A DNA stretch of 64,000 nt from Acidobacteriota bacterium (GTDB lineage Bacteria > Acidobacteriota > Terriglobia > Bryobacterales > Bryobacteraceae): positions 80,249-144,248 of the forward strand of contig JAFDVZ010000008.1 of NCBI GenBank assembly GCA_018268715.1, given 5' to 3'. The notes under the pieces were generated by a model, which did not search any database, had not been told where the DNA came from, and worked only from the letters and a program-made list of their open reading frames with translations. This document shows, piece after piece, positions 16,016 through 24,723 of the stretch. How positions within the stretch are numbered: position 1 is the stretch's first letter; every line of letters starts with the position of its first letter. A program made the position numbers and the translations under genes.

Positions 16016-16828
16016 CTACTCGGCCCGCAATTCCCGCGGAGCCGCGATGGTCACCGCGCCCGTGGCCGCCCACTCCGTTCCGCGCACGAACGTCCCAACG
16101 AACGCCGGAGTGCCGACGGCGGGAATATCGTGCCCCAGCGCAGTGGTGAACACCCTCCCCTTGCCGTAATCGACCGTCCACAGCATCGGTTGATCGAGCC
16201 CCGCTCCCGGCGTCGGCTGCTTGGCCTTGCCGTTATACAGCGCATGATCGTCCCACGCCGTGGCCAGCACGTGGAAGGTCCCCTCCGGCCGCCATTTCAG
16301 ATTCGCGTACAACTCATCGGCCGGCTGCGCGAAGCTCTTCTTCAACCCGCGCGTAATCGGATGATCGGCGTCGCGAACGTCCACGCGAAAATCGTGCTTG
16401 GCCGAATGATGCCCGTTGTTCGGACGCCAGTTGCCCGCCGACATGGTTTCGTATTCGGTCCAGCCATCGAAAGCGGCGGTCGAAAAGTGGTACACCACCA
16501 GCCCCTTGCCCGACTTCACGTAATCCACCAGGGCCTGGTCCGCGCGATCGCCCCAACGCAGCGCGGGCTTGCGCGAATCGTAGTAGTTGAGGATCACCAC
16601 GTCATACGGCGCAAGCGTCTCCGGCCCGCCCCCCCGATACTCCTCCGTGACGCGAACCTCGAACCGCCCGGTGTCCTCCAACGCCTTCCGTAACAGCGGC
16701 GTCGTGCCGCGCCAGTCGTGGCCGTTCTGCCCTGTGATGATCAGCGCCTGTATCTTCGGCGCGGCGCCGGGAGTCTGCGCGAATCCCGCCGCGGCCGAAA
16801 GCAATATCGTGATAGCAATGCGGAACAT
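16016..16828 (-). CDS. Secreted ThuA-like (trehalose-utilisation) domain protein
   Basis: 270 residues. The signal peptide (MFRIAITILLSAAAGFAQ) is followed by a ThuA-like domain of glutamine-amidotransferase-like fold: IQALIITGQNGHDW at the start, YDVVILNYYDSR, a GKGLVVYHFSTAAFDGW segment, HHSAKHDFRVDV, and the C-terminal QPMLWTVDYGKGRVFTTALGHD. Members are abundant in Acidobacteria and Planctomycetes near sugar-catabolism genes; a role with disaccharides or 3-keto sugars is suspected but the reaction is unproven. The gene is divergent from the GH51 arabinofuranosidase (55 bases between starts), suggesting shared control of hemicellulose use. Confidence 0.83.
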   Translation of the reverse strand: MFRIAITILLSAAAGFAQTPGAAPKIQALIITGQNGHDWRGTTPLLRKALEDTGRFEVRVTEEYRGGGPETLAPYDVVILNYYDSRKPALRWGDRADQALVDYVKSGKGLVVYHFSTAAFDGWTEYETMSAGNWRPNNGHHSAKHDFRVDVRDADHPITRGLKKSFAQPADELYANLKWRPEGTFHVLATAWDDHALYNGKAKQPTPGAGLDQPMLWTVDYGKGRVFTTALGHDIPAVGTPAFVGTFVRGTEWAATGAVTIAAPRELRAE

Positions 16829-16883
16829 TTCGCCCTCACTCTATCACTTCGCCTTTGACACAATAAGGGTCCTGGCGAACCCT

Positions 16884-18461
16884 ATGACAACCCGCAGAAC
16901 CGCCCTCCGGCAACTCGCCGTCGGACTCCTCGCCGCCCGCTCCTCGCGCGCCGCCGAAGCCAGCGTCAACATCCGGATCGACGAACCCATCGGCCCCATC
17001 GCGCCCGCCCTCTACGGCCACTTCACCGAACACATCGGCGGAGTCATCTATGGAGGCGTCTGGGTCGGCGAGAACTCGTCCATCCCCAACGAACACGGCC
17101 TCCGCAAGCGCCTGCTCGACAGCCTGCGCCTGCTGCGCCCGCCCGTCATCCGCTGGCCCGGCGGCTGTTTCGCCGACAGCTACGACTGGCGCGACGGCGT
17201 CGGCCCCCGCGCCAAACGCCCCCGCCGCCTCAATTTCTGGCAAACCGATCCGCAACTCGCCAAAGCCCCCGACGGCCCCCAGAAGTACGAACCGAACGAA
17301 TTCGGAACCGCCGAGTTCATGCGCTTCGTGCGAGCCGTCGGCGCCGAGCCCTATTTCGCCGCCAACGTCCGCAGCCTCACCCCCCGCGACTTCCACGAGT
17401 GGATCGACTACTGCAACACGCCCGCCGGCAAAACGACCCTTGCGGATCAGCGCGCCGCCTCGGGCGACGTCGAGCCCTACCGGGTCCGCTACTGGGGCGT
17501 CGGTAACGAAAGCTGGGGCTGCGGCGGCGACCTGACTCCCGACGAGTACGCCATGGAGTTCCGCCGCTTCACCTCCTATATTCCAAAATTCGACGCCCCG
17601 TTGAACCTGATCGCCGCCGGCCCCAATGGAGGCGATCTGAACTGGACCCGCCGCTTCTTCGCCAACCTGGCCGAAAAGAGTCCCGGCCTGTTGAACCGCG
17701 TCTGGGGCTGGGCTCTGCACTACTATTGCGGAACGGCCGGCAAAGGCCAGGCTCTCGACTTCGACGTCGCCGACTGGTATGCGCTGCTCGGCAAGGCGAG
17801 CCGCATGGAAGACCTGATCGTCCAGCACTGGGCCGCCATGGGCGAAATCGACGCGAGGCACAGAGTGAAGCTCGTGGTCGACGAGTGGGGCGCCTGGCAT
17901 CGCGCGGGCTCCGAAGTCGACCCGGCGTATCTATTCGGTCAAACTCCCACGCTGCGCGACGCGCTGATCTCGGCCCTCACGCTCGACATCTTCCAGCGCC
18001 ACGCCGACAAGGTCGCGATGGCGAACGTAGCGCAGTTGGTGAACAACCTCCACGCCCTCTTCCTCGCCCGCGAGGACAAGTTCACCGAAACCCCCAACTA
18101 CCACGTCTTCCGCATGTACATGCCGCACGCGGGCGCGACGTCGGTGCGCGCGGACTTCTCCGCCCCGCAAGCCGCGGGCATGTGGCGGCTGGCCGGGTCG
18201 GCCTCGATCCGGGGCCGCCAGTTGACGCTCACCGCGGTGAACAGCCACGCCACGGAAGAATGCGCCGCGGCCATCGCCATCCCTGGCTACAAGGTCGCGT
18301 CAGCGTCGTCGACGACCCTCGCATCAACCGACCTGCGCGCCCACAACAGCTTCGAAGCGCCGCGCCGCCTCGAACCTCGCACCGCCCCGGCCGAACTGGC
18401 AAGCGGCGTCTACCGCTTCCCGCCGGCGTCCGTCACGCGCCTGGACATCACACTGGCGTGA
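16884..18461 (+). CDS. Tat-exported alpha-L-arabinofuranosidase, glycoside hydrolase family 51
   Basis: 525 residues from ATG 16884, which begins a twin-arginine-like signal (TRRTALRQLAVGLLAA, cleavage near RAAEA). The mature protein is a GH51 barrel: GPIAPALYGHFTEHIGG near residue 45, IRWPGGCFADSYDWRDGVGP near 90-108, the acid/base Glu in WGVGNESWGCGG (E209), and the nucleophile in VDEWGAWH (E334). A C-terminal beta-sandwich follows from about residue 415. The enzyme removes terminal L-arabinose from arabinoxylan or arabinan side chains. Upstream codons in frame belong to the divergent ThuA gene region, so the later ATG is preferred. Confident assignment. Confidence 0.92.
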   Translation: MTTRRTALRQLAVGLLAARSSRAAEASVNIRIDEPIGPIAPALYGHFTEHIGGVIYGGVWVGENSSIPNEHGLRKRLLDSLRLLRPPVIRWPGGCFADSYDWRDGVGPRAKRPRRLNFWQTDPQLAKAPDGPQKYEPNEFGTAEFMRFVRAVGAEPYFAANVRSLTPRDFHEWIDYCNTPAGKTTLADQRAASGDVEPYRVRYWGVGNESWGCGGDLTPDEYAMEFRRFTSYIPKFDAPLNLIAAGPNGGDLNWTRRFFANLAEKSPGLLNRVWGWALHYYCGTAGKGQALDFDVADWYALLGKASRMEDLIVQHWAAMGEIDARHRVKLVVDEWGAWHRAGSEVDPAYLFGQTPTLRDALISALTLDIFQRHADKVAMANVAQLVNNLHALFLAREDKFTETPNYHVFRMYMPHAGATSVRADFSAPQAAGMWRLAGSASIRGRQLTLTAVNSHATEECAAAIAIPGYKVASASSTTLASTDLRAHNSFEAPRRLEPRTAPAELASGVYRFPPASVTRLDITLA

Positions 18462-18490
18462 AGCATCAGGCGGAGGCCACCGGCCCTGGC

Positions 18491-18496
18491 TATAAT
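18491..18496 (+). promoter_or_regulatory. Candidate -10 box before the AAA ATPase cassette
   Basis: A perfect TATAAT lies in the 124-base gap after the GH51 gene and 90 bases upstream of the ATPase start. No good -35 box is found at 16-18 bases. It could be the cassette's own promoter. Confidence 0.4.
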
Positions 18497-18585
18497 GACC
18501 GAACATTCTGCCGGAAGACGCCCAGTGATGCGGTAATGTGAGGGTGGCGGTGCGCCGCCCAATTCAAGTTCCCGGAGAGCAAACG

Positions 18586-19878
18586 ATGGCGCGGATCGAA
18601 GGCATCCGGATACGGAATTTTCGTGCGTTGCGGGACGTCACTCTCGGCAGGGTGTTCAGTCTGCAGAAGCCCGAACCGCTCACTCCGATGACCGCCGTTA
18701 TTGGCCGGAATGGCAGCGGCAAGAGTACGTTATTCGACGCTTTCGGTTTCCTCTCGGACTGTCTGCGAACAGGGGTCGAAGAAGCCTTCGACGCCCGGGG
18801 ACGAGGCGGGATTGAACGAGTCAAGTCGCAGGGACAGCAAGGGCCGATTGAGTTCGAAATTTACTATAAGGAGGAGGGCAATGCTCGCCCGATCACCTAC
18901 GAACTGTCCATCGATCAGGACGAAAGCGGACGGCCGTACGTGCAGAAGGAGCGACTGAGACAGCGACGCAAAGGCCAGGACCGCGGGTGGCCCTTCTCTT
19001 TCCTGATTCTCAATGAGGGCAAGGGCGTCGCCTGGAAAGGCGAGACCGAAGGCCGGCAAATCAAGGAGGCCGATCCTGAGTTCGATCTGATCGAACTGAT
19101 GGAGACAATAAAGCGTGATGAGCATCGCGAAGAGAGTAAGCAGACGGAAGTGGTCGAGCTAGACGACAAGCGGAAACTCGGAATCGCGACATTAGGATCG
19201 CTGAAGCAGCACCCTCGAATCTCCTCGTTCCGGCGATTTATTGAGGGCTGGCGCCTCAGTTACTTCAGCCCCGACGCCGCACGGAGTCTTCCACTTGCCG
19301 GACCTCAGAAGCACCTCAACGTCCACGGCGATAACTTGGGCAATGTCGTGCAGTTCATGGAGCGCGAACACTCCAGGAAATTCCGCGCGATATTGGATCG
19401 CATCGCGAACAAGATCCCTGGCGTTCAGAAGATCGACACCGAACGAACCCCTGACGGGCGGCTCCTTCTGCGTTTCAACGACAAGGGCTTCCAGGATCCT
19501 TTTTATGCCCAACAAATGTCCGACAGAACATTGAAGGTGTTTGTCTATCTACTACTGCTTGAGGACCCATCTCCGCCGCCGTTTCTATGCGTAGAGGAAC
19601 CCGAAAATGGTCTCTATCACAAGCTTGTGGAGACGCTCGCCCGGGAATTTCGCGACCACGCCAGCAATCAGAAGCCCGGATCGCAGGTCTTCGTCACGAC
19701 GCATCAGCCATACTTCGTCGACGCGCTATCGCCGAAAGAGGTTTGGGTCCTGGAAAAGGGAGGCGATGGATTCTCCACTATCCGCAGGGCCAGCGATGAC
19801 TCCGTCGTTGAGAACCTGGTCAGGGAAGACCTTCCCCTGGGAAGCCTGTGGTACAGCGATTACTTAGAGACCCGGTGA
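18586..19878 (+). CDS. AAA ATPase of the OLD/RecF-like AAA15/AAA21 type
   Basis: 430 residues from ATG 18586 (GGAGAG upstream). Soluble ABC/SMC-type ATPase: N-terminal IEGIRIRNFRALRDVTL, Walker A GRNGSGKST (40-48), signature-like MSDRTLKVF (311-319), Walker B FLCVEEPENGLYH (333-345), and the switch histidine in TTHQPYF (371-377). The middle part (about 80-300) is a poorly conserved helical insert. Family members act with a nuclease or toxin partner (OLD, Gabija, PARIS, AbiL-like systems). The next gene, seven bases downstream, is a DUF4276 protein, a common partner of such ATPases. The region is by eye less G+C-rich than both flanks and has no metabolic link to them, consistent with acquisition by transfer. 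Confidence 0.85.
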   Translation: MARIEGIRIRNFRALRDVTLGRVFSLQKPEPLTPMTAVIGRNGSGKSTLFDAFGFLSDCLRTGVEEAFDARGRGGIERVKSQGQQGPIEFEIYYKEEGNARPITYELSIDQDESGRPYVQKERLRQRRKGQDRGWPFSFLILNEGKGVAWKGETEGRQIKEADPEFDLIELMETIKRDEHREESKQTEVVELDDKRKLGIATLGSLKQHPRISSFRRFIEGWRLSYFSPDAARSLPLAGPQKHLNVHGDNLGNVVQFMEREHSRKFRAILDRIANKIPGVQKIDTERTPDGRLLLRFNDKGFQDPFYAQQMSDRTLKVFVYLLLLEDPSPPPFLCVEEPENGLYHKLVETLAREFRDHASNQKPGSQVFVTTHQPYFVDALSPKEVWVLEKGGDGFSTIRRASDDSVVENLVREDLPLGSLWYSDYLETR

Positions 19879-19885
19879 AACCCGA

Positions 19886-20546
19886 ATGCACCTTGCGATA
19901 CTCGTCGAGGACATGTCCGGCCAGCGATTCTTGGACAAAGTGCTACCGGCCATTCTCGGCGACTCAGACACATACAAAGTAATCGCCTACAAAGGCACTC
20001 GGACGGCTGCCGAAAGACATGAGGGACGAAAAGGATCCGGCAAAGCGGATTCTGCTCCACAACTTGCTTCGGTTGCTTAAGGGCTATGGCCGGACGTTCC
20101 ACGGCTACCCACGCGGCTACGAGTGCGCGCTGGTCATCGTTTGCGATCTGGACGACCGGGATCGAACCGCGTTCCTGGCCGAGCTTCAGGCGGTGCTCGA
20201 CCAATGCAGCCCGAAGCCCCGCACTCAATTCTGCCTCGCGATCGAGGAGGGCGAGGCGTGGCTATTGGGTGATCTTGACGCCGTCCGAACCGCATATCCA
20301 GGCGCCAGGAAAGCCGTCCTCGACGATTATGTCAACGACAGCATATGCGGAACCTGGGAAGTCTTGGCGGACGCCGTTTACCCGGGTGGCTGTACTGCGC
20401 TCATCCGCAAGGGCTGGCAAGCGGTCGGAGCGGAAAAGCATCGCTGGGCGGATCGCATTTCGCCACACATGAAGGTCGACAAGAACGCCTCACCCAGCTT
20501 CTGTTCGTTCCGGGACTCCGTCAGAATACTGCGCGCGAAGGCTTAG
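19886..20546 (+). pseudogene. DUF4276 Toprim-like partner protein, split by a one-base frameshift
   Basis: The first 38 codons (from MHLAILVEDMSGQRFLDKVL) end at 19999. The family-typical continuation GRLPKDM begins at 20001 in the next frame, so an extra C at 20000 breaks the gene. Read without it, the protein would be about 219 residues, normal for DUF4276. Toprim-like acidic motifs are visible: a glutamate in LVEDMS near the start and a DxD-type DLDDRD about 60 residues later, then the family hallmark AIEEGEAWLLGD. Unframeshifted translation stops at 20080; the downstream part (from ATG 20019) could be made separately. It directly follows the ATPase and ends two bases from the convergent lyase-like gene. 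A true mutation, an assembly error or recoding are all possible. Confidence 0.75.
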
Positions 20547-20548
20547 CC

Positions 20549-23461
20549 TCACCGCCCCACCCGATACGCATACAAGCCCGTCCGGGCCGCGATAAACAAC
20601 GTCTTCCCATCCTTCCCGCCGAAGGCCAACTGCACGGGCCGCTCCGGGACCTCGATGACATCGATCAACTTGCCCGCCGGGCTATAGACCATCACATTTC
20701 CCGAAGCGAGATACACATTCCCCTGCCCATCGACGGCCACGCCCTCGGCCGCCCGATCCACAAACAGCCGAAGATCCTTCAACGTCCCATCCGGCCCCAC
20801 CGAAGCCGCATACACCTGATGCTCACTCTCATCGCAGACATAGAAAGGCTTCCCCGGCGCCACGCGCGCCAGCCCAAACGCCCGGATGACATCGTGCATC
20901 TTCGACCCGTAGTACAAGCTCCCCGAAACAAAGTCCTGCCCCGCCGGGATGAACGTGCCCCCATCCGGCGAGACGTAGTGATACGGTTTGGCCACCGGCA
21001 CGGCCTCCAGGAAATCGTTCTCCCAACGCCAGTAATCCACCGGGAGCACTGCCGTCGCGCCGGGCCGCGGCGCCGCCGGCTCAGGCTTCAGCAGCGTCGC
21101 CTCGCCGCCCTTCAGCGCATACACCACGCCCTTGCCCGCATACGAGACCACCAGCAGGTTCCCCGCCCCATCCGACGCCAGGTTCACCGGCTCCAGCGGA
21201 AAATCGCTGACCAGCGCCACCGCGCGAGCCGCCGCATCCCACCGCCAGATCCGCTGCCACTTCGCATCCACGAAATAGTAGTCGCCATTGTTTGAAACAG
21301 CGCCGCCCGAAATGTTGTAGAACCCGCCCGCCAGTTTCTCCACCCTGGGCTGCGTGGCGCGCGCCGCTGCCGAGCCGGAAATATTCATCCAGGCAAACTC
21401 GCGCTGCCGTTCCTCAACGCCGTGGACCGCGTCATAAACCGTTTTTTCGAAGGAGGCCTTGGCGTCCGTATAGCAGTGGACATTCCGCAGCCGGATATTC
21501 TTCGACCCCGTCACCTTGATCGCATAGGGAAACGGTTGAAAGCTGCTCACCACCCGATACATGTGGAAGTTCGCAATCGTAATGTCGCTCGAGTTGTCGA
21601 TCTCCAGCGCCGAAGCGAACCCGCCCTCGCCCCGTTCCTCCTCGGTTTGCGGCGCATACACCTGCCAGTTCGAAACGTTCCGGAACAGCAGTTCGTACCG
21701 CACGTGATGCTCGCTCGACATCTGGTACACGCGGCCCGGCGTCTTCGTATCCGACACCAGCAGCCCCGCTTGCGCGAACGTGCTGGGCGTCCAGATATCG
21801 GCGAACGTCCCGCCGCCCCCATCGGTCACCCACAAGCTCGGATACTGGCTGTCCCACCGCCGGTTCAAATTCGGATCGGCCGTATGCGTGTTGTTGTAGA
21901 TGTCCTCGCGCCCGCCATCGATGCGAGAGGTGCCATGCCCGCCCAGAAACCGGACGTCGTTCATCATGGAACGCTCACCCGCCATCCACTTGGCCGCCAC
22001 GGCGCGCGGGTTGATCCCGTTCGTATAGATCCCGATGCCGGCGACGATGTTGGTCCCGCCCTTCGGCGCCAGAAGCACCGGCACAGCCGGCCCGGTCCCC
22101 TGATACGCTTCCGTCAGATCCTCAAGCACCAGCGCGGTCATGCTCGGATGCAACCCAACCAGCACGGTGTCGGGCCGCAGGGCGATCGTGCCCGTCACCC
22201 GATACTTGCCCATCGGGAAGTACAGGCTGCGCTCGGCCGCGATGGCCGCCCGCAGCGCCGCGGTGTCGTCGGAAACGCCATCGCCCTTGGCCCCGAAGGA
22301 TCGCACGTTCACCCACGTCTCCCGAGCCGGCGCCTCCGGCAGATCGGCCCGATCCGCCGGCCAACTCGCCAGCCTCGCCGCGTCGAACGCCGTGCGGAAC
22401 TCGCCCGCCGCGCCCAAATCGGCGAAATGCAGCCCGTGCGAGAACGTCTTCACCTCGTACTGTTCGCCCACCCCGGCCGTCCGCTTCCCACTCTCCCGGA
22501 ACGAGGCGAACACCGGCACGCGCCGGCACGCCACGCCCTCCATGTTGATCTCCGTCCGCGGACTCCGCTCCCGGCTGATCACCACCGCCGGCCCCGAAAT
22601 GTCTTCCATGCGGCCGTTCTTCACCCACAGTTCCTCGGCGTAATCGGCATCGATCGAAATCGCCGTCGGGACATTCTTGAAGCTCGGATGAATCAGCGTC
22701 ATCCCCGCCTCATGCGTGCGGATGGCGGCCGTCTTTTGTCCTTCGAACGACGCATCCACCAGCGTGAACTGCCACCCCGGCGAAGGCTTGCGAGTCGAAA
22801 CGCCATACTGGCCGCCGACGAATCGCAGATCCTCGGCATAGTTGCCGCCGTCCCTGATCCCGGCCAGCGCGGACCCCAACCGGAACTCCATATGCGCCAG
22901 GTAGCAATGCTGCGCGTAGCGCGCCCGCACCGCCGCCGCCCCCGGATTGCCGTCCTCGATCTCGATATCGATATTGCTCATCGCCGAATAAAACGTACCC
23001 GGCGTGGCGTCGTAGGGCTGGCTGACGTTCACACCGTGCCGTCCGCTGTATCGCGTGGTTGGACTCGGCGCCGGACCGCCGCGCCCACTTCCCGGCCTCG
23101 ACCCGGCGAAGAAGATAACGTAATTCTCGTGCGCCGCGTCGCCATAGCCCGCCGTATTCGCGCCCAGCACGAAAACCGGCCGCTTCGCTCCGTATCCGAT
23201 CACACGGATGCTCGGCCAGACATACACGGTCTTGGTGATCCGGTACCGGCCCTCCGGCACGAACACAACGCCCTGCCGCGTCGTCTCCTGCACGCGGTCG
23301 ATGGCTTTTTGTATGCCCGCCGTATCGTCGGCGAGGCCGTCGGCGCGCACGCCGAACTCCTCGCGAGTCAGGTAGACGGCCTTGCCGTCCTCAGGCCGAA
23401 CCGTGTAGTAGGAAGCCGCAAAGGCGGGAAGCGCCGCCAGAATGAACAATCGGCCGTACAT
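20549..23461 (-). CDS. Large secreted beta-helix (pectate-lyase-3/GH55-like) protein with C-terminal beta-propeller
   Basis: 970 residues. After a short signal peptide (MYGRLFILAALPAFAA) come two pectate-lyase-3 type beta-helix starts: YLTREEFGVRADGLADDTAGIQ (about 30-52) and VRSFGAKGDGVSDDTAALRA (about 390). The tandem layout resembles GH55 exo-1,3-glucanases and phage-like GH28/PL enzymes. From about residue 720 the protein switches to NHL/SMP-30-like propeller repeats (NLASDGAGNLLVVSYAG, GVAVDGQGNVYLASG). I see no confident catalytic residues, so the substrate is open; a polysaccharide-active or carbohydrate-binding role is likely. The gene is convergent with the DUF4276 gene (two bases between stops). 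Confidence is high for fold, low for activity. Confidence 0.75.
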   Translation of the reverse strand: MYGRLFILAALPAFAASYYTVRPEDGKAVYLTREEFGVRADGLADDTAGIQKAIDRVQETTRQGVVFVPEGRYRITKTVYVWPSIRVIGYGAKRPVFVLGANTAGYGDAAHENYVIFFAGSRPGSGRGGPAPSPTTRYSGRHGVNVSQPYDATPGTFYSAMSNIDIEIEDGNPGAAAVRARYAQHCYLAHMEFRLGSALAGIRDGGNYAEDLRFVGGQYGVSTRKPSPGWQFTLVDASFEGQKTAAIRTHEAGMTLIHPSFKNVPTAISIDADYAEELWVKNGRMEDISGPAVVISRERSPRTEINMEGVACRRVPVFASFRESGKRTAGVGEQYEVKTFSHGLHFADLGAAGEFRTAFDAARLASWPADRADLPEAPARETWVNVRSFGAKGDGVSDDTAALRAAIAAERSLYFPMGKYRVTGTIALRPDTVLVGLHPSMTALVLEDLTEAYQGTGPAVPVLLAPKGGTNIVAGIGIYTNGINPRAVAAKWMAGERSMMNDVRFLGGHGTSRIDGGREDIYNNTHTADPNLNRRWDSQYPSLWVTDGGGGTFADIWTPSTFAQAGLLVSDTKTPGRVYQMSSEHHVRYELLFRNVSNWQVYAPQTEEERGEGGFASALEIDNSSDITIANFHMYRVVSSFQPFPYAIKVTGSKNIRLRNVHCYTDAKASFEKTVYDAVHGVEERQREFAWMNISGSAAARATQPRVEKLAGGFYNISGGAVSNNGDYYFVDAKWQRIWRWDAAARAVALVSDFPLEPVNLASDGAGNLLVVSYAGKGVVYALKGGEATLLKPEPAAPRPGATAVLPVDYWRWENDFLEAVPVAKPYHYVSPDGGTFIPAGQDFVSGSLYYGSKMHDVIRAFGLARVAPGKPFYVCDESEHQVYAASVGPDGTLKDLRLFVDRAAEGVAVDGQGNVYLASGNVMVYSPAGKLIDVIEVPERPVQLAFGGKDGKTLFIAARTGLYAYRVGR

Positions 23462-23518
23462 CGTCAGATCTCCGTTTCGCCCCCAGCATATCGGAGATTC
23501 CGACCCGATGGACGGGCG

Positions 23519-24295
23519 TTAGTTGCCGTCCTTGGTCGTGGGCGGCGCCGTGGACTGTCGCAGGCTATCGATGGCGCACCGGGCCCGATTGTTGAACCCG
23601 GCGCAAGGGGCCGAATCGTCCCACGCCCACAGGTTGTCGCCGTCCTTGGTGATCAGCCGCAGGATCAGGACCTCGGGCTTGCTCGTCTCCACCGTCTCCA
23701 CGCTCCTCGGCGCCGCGCGCGGGGCCGCCTCCGGATCCGGGTTCTCCGCCTTGGCCACGCTCGATCGCGTCGCCAGTTCCGCCCTCCCGCGAATCACCGC
23801 ATCCGCCTTGTCCTGCGCCTCCACCACCACGAAGCGCCTCGAATTGATCACCGACGCGATCAGTTGCTCGCGCGCCAGTTCGCCGTTGGTCCCCTCGAGC
23901 GGCGCCACCCAGATTCGCCGGATCTTCGCGTAGGGATCCCGGTCCGCTCGCCGCAGCGTGATCTTCAGCCCCTTGAACGGTTTATCCGGCACGGGCGCCG
24001 AGACCCAGTTCAGCTCCTTGCCCGGCGGCCACAACCCCGCCGTCCAGAACACCGCCCCGCACTCGGCCAGGTTGCCGGTCAAATCGACGCAGAAACTGAC
24101 GTGCCGGAACTGTATCCCGGTATTGTTGTGGGCCGTCATCGAAACCACCGCGTGCCCGCCATGCGACCGCACGGCCTTGGCCTCCACGGCGATCGGCCCC
24201 GCGGCGCCATCCACGGTGAACGAGAAAACGGCCTTTACCGGGCCGGCGCAGGCGACGCCGGCGGTCAACGCCAACCCCATCAGCAAGCGCATCAC
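23519..24295 (-). CDS. Secreted protein with CsgG/LptE-like domain, function unknown
   Basis: 258 residues. A signal peptide (MMRLLMGLALTAGVACAG) is followed by an N-terminal beta domain (FSFTVDGAAG, VVSMTAHNNTGIQFRHVSFC). A second domain reads KIRRIWVAPLEGTNGELAREQ, ASVINSRRFVVVEAQDKADAV, which is the pattern of outer-membrane assembly lipoproteins and CsgG/FlgO-like domains (a pair of strands and a helix that sense or assemble oligomers). A Cys-containing tail ends the protein. The Cys near position 16 could be a lipobox, but the consensus is weak. It lies 57 bases upstream of the beta-helix gene on the same strand, so the two may be co-transcribed. No specific function can be assigned. Confidence 0.65.
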   Translation of the reverse strand: MMRLLMGLALTAGVACAGPVKAVFSFTVDGAAGPIAVEAKAVRSHGGHAVVSMTAHNNTGIQFRHVSFCVDLTGNLAECGAVFWTAGLWPPGKELNWVSAPVPDKPFKGLKITLRRADRDPYAKIRRIWVAPLEGTNGELAREQLIASVINSRRFVVVEAQDKADAVIRGRAELATRSSVAKAENPDPEAAPRAAPRSVETVETSKPEVLILRLITKDGDNLWAWDDSAPCAGFNNRARCAIDSLRQSTAPPTTKDGN

Positions 24296-24311
24296 TACAG
24301 AGTGTCGCAGA

Positions 24312-24383
24312 AGCTGTCAAAAACGTACAATTTCGGCGCCAAAATGAGCCGTTTAGCGCTCAAAAATGCACGTTTTTACAGCT
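24312..24383 (-). terminator. Hairpin terminator at the end of the UroD-like operon
   Basis: AGCTGTCAAAAACGT (24312-24326) pairs with ACGTTTTTACAGCT (24370-24383) with one bulged base, and a smaller hairpin TGAGC-GCTCA sits inside, followed on the minus strand by ATTTT. The stop codon of the small gene is inside the stem. It separates the four-gene operon from the CsgG-like gene. Confidence 0.65.
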
Positions 24384-24723
24384 CCCGCAGGTCCCGCGCC
24401 AGCCGTCCGCGCGCATTTTTAGGCCGTCCGAAGTCCCAAAACGGGTCTCCCGGCATGCTTTCCCACACCCGCACGCCGGTTTCGGTCAGCATGGCCGCCA
24501 GGCGCTGGTCTTCGGCGGCGACTTCGGCGTCCAGCTCGAGGATGGCGATGGCCGCCCGCAGGTCCAGGTCGTGACGGTATTCGTGCAGGCCGTAGGGGTA
24601 CCCGTGTTCAACCTCGCCGACAAACTCGCGGTACCGGCGCAACAGGAACTCGCGGCCGCCCTCGACCACGTGGGCCGGGTAGCCGTTGTCCTCCAGGAAC
24701 CGCTGGATCTCCCCGTCGGTCAC
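24376..24723 (-). CDS. Small orphan protein, last gene of the aminotransferase/oxidoreductase operon
   Basis: 115 residues from GTG 24723. The sequence begins VTDGEIQRFLEDNGYPAHVV and is acidic and helical (GREFLLRRYREFVGEVE, DLRAAIAILELDAEVAAED); no known domain is recognised. Its GTG overlaps the TGA of the oxidoreductase gene by four bases (GTGA), so translation is coupled. The coding frame differs from the longer frame running through the oxidoreductase, which is chance. Position suggests an accessory subunit or regulator of the oxidoreductase, but this is only inference. Confidence 0.65.
   Translation of the reverse strand: MTDGEIQRFLEDNGYPAHVVEGGREFLLRRYREFVGEVEHGYPYGLHEYRHDLDLRAAIAILELDAEVAAEDQRLAAMLTETGVRVWESMPGDPFWDFGRPKNARGRLARDLREL

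Noticed and set aside
16855..16860. Perfect TTGACA between the ThuA-like and GH51 genes.
   Set aside because: The matching -10 position would overlap the GH51 start and does not resemble TATAAT, so it is likely coincidental.
21422..24574. Open frame of over 1000 codons on the plus strand opposite the beta-helix and CsgG-like genes.
   Set aside because: Composition is Arg/Pro/His-rich with no signal or motif, and both minus-strand genes have signal peptides and recognisable folds.
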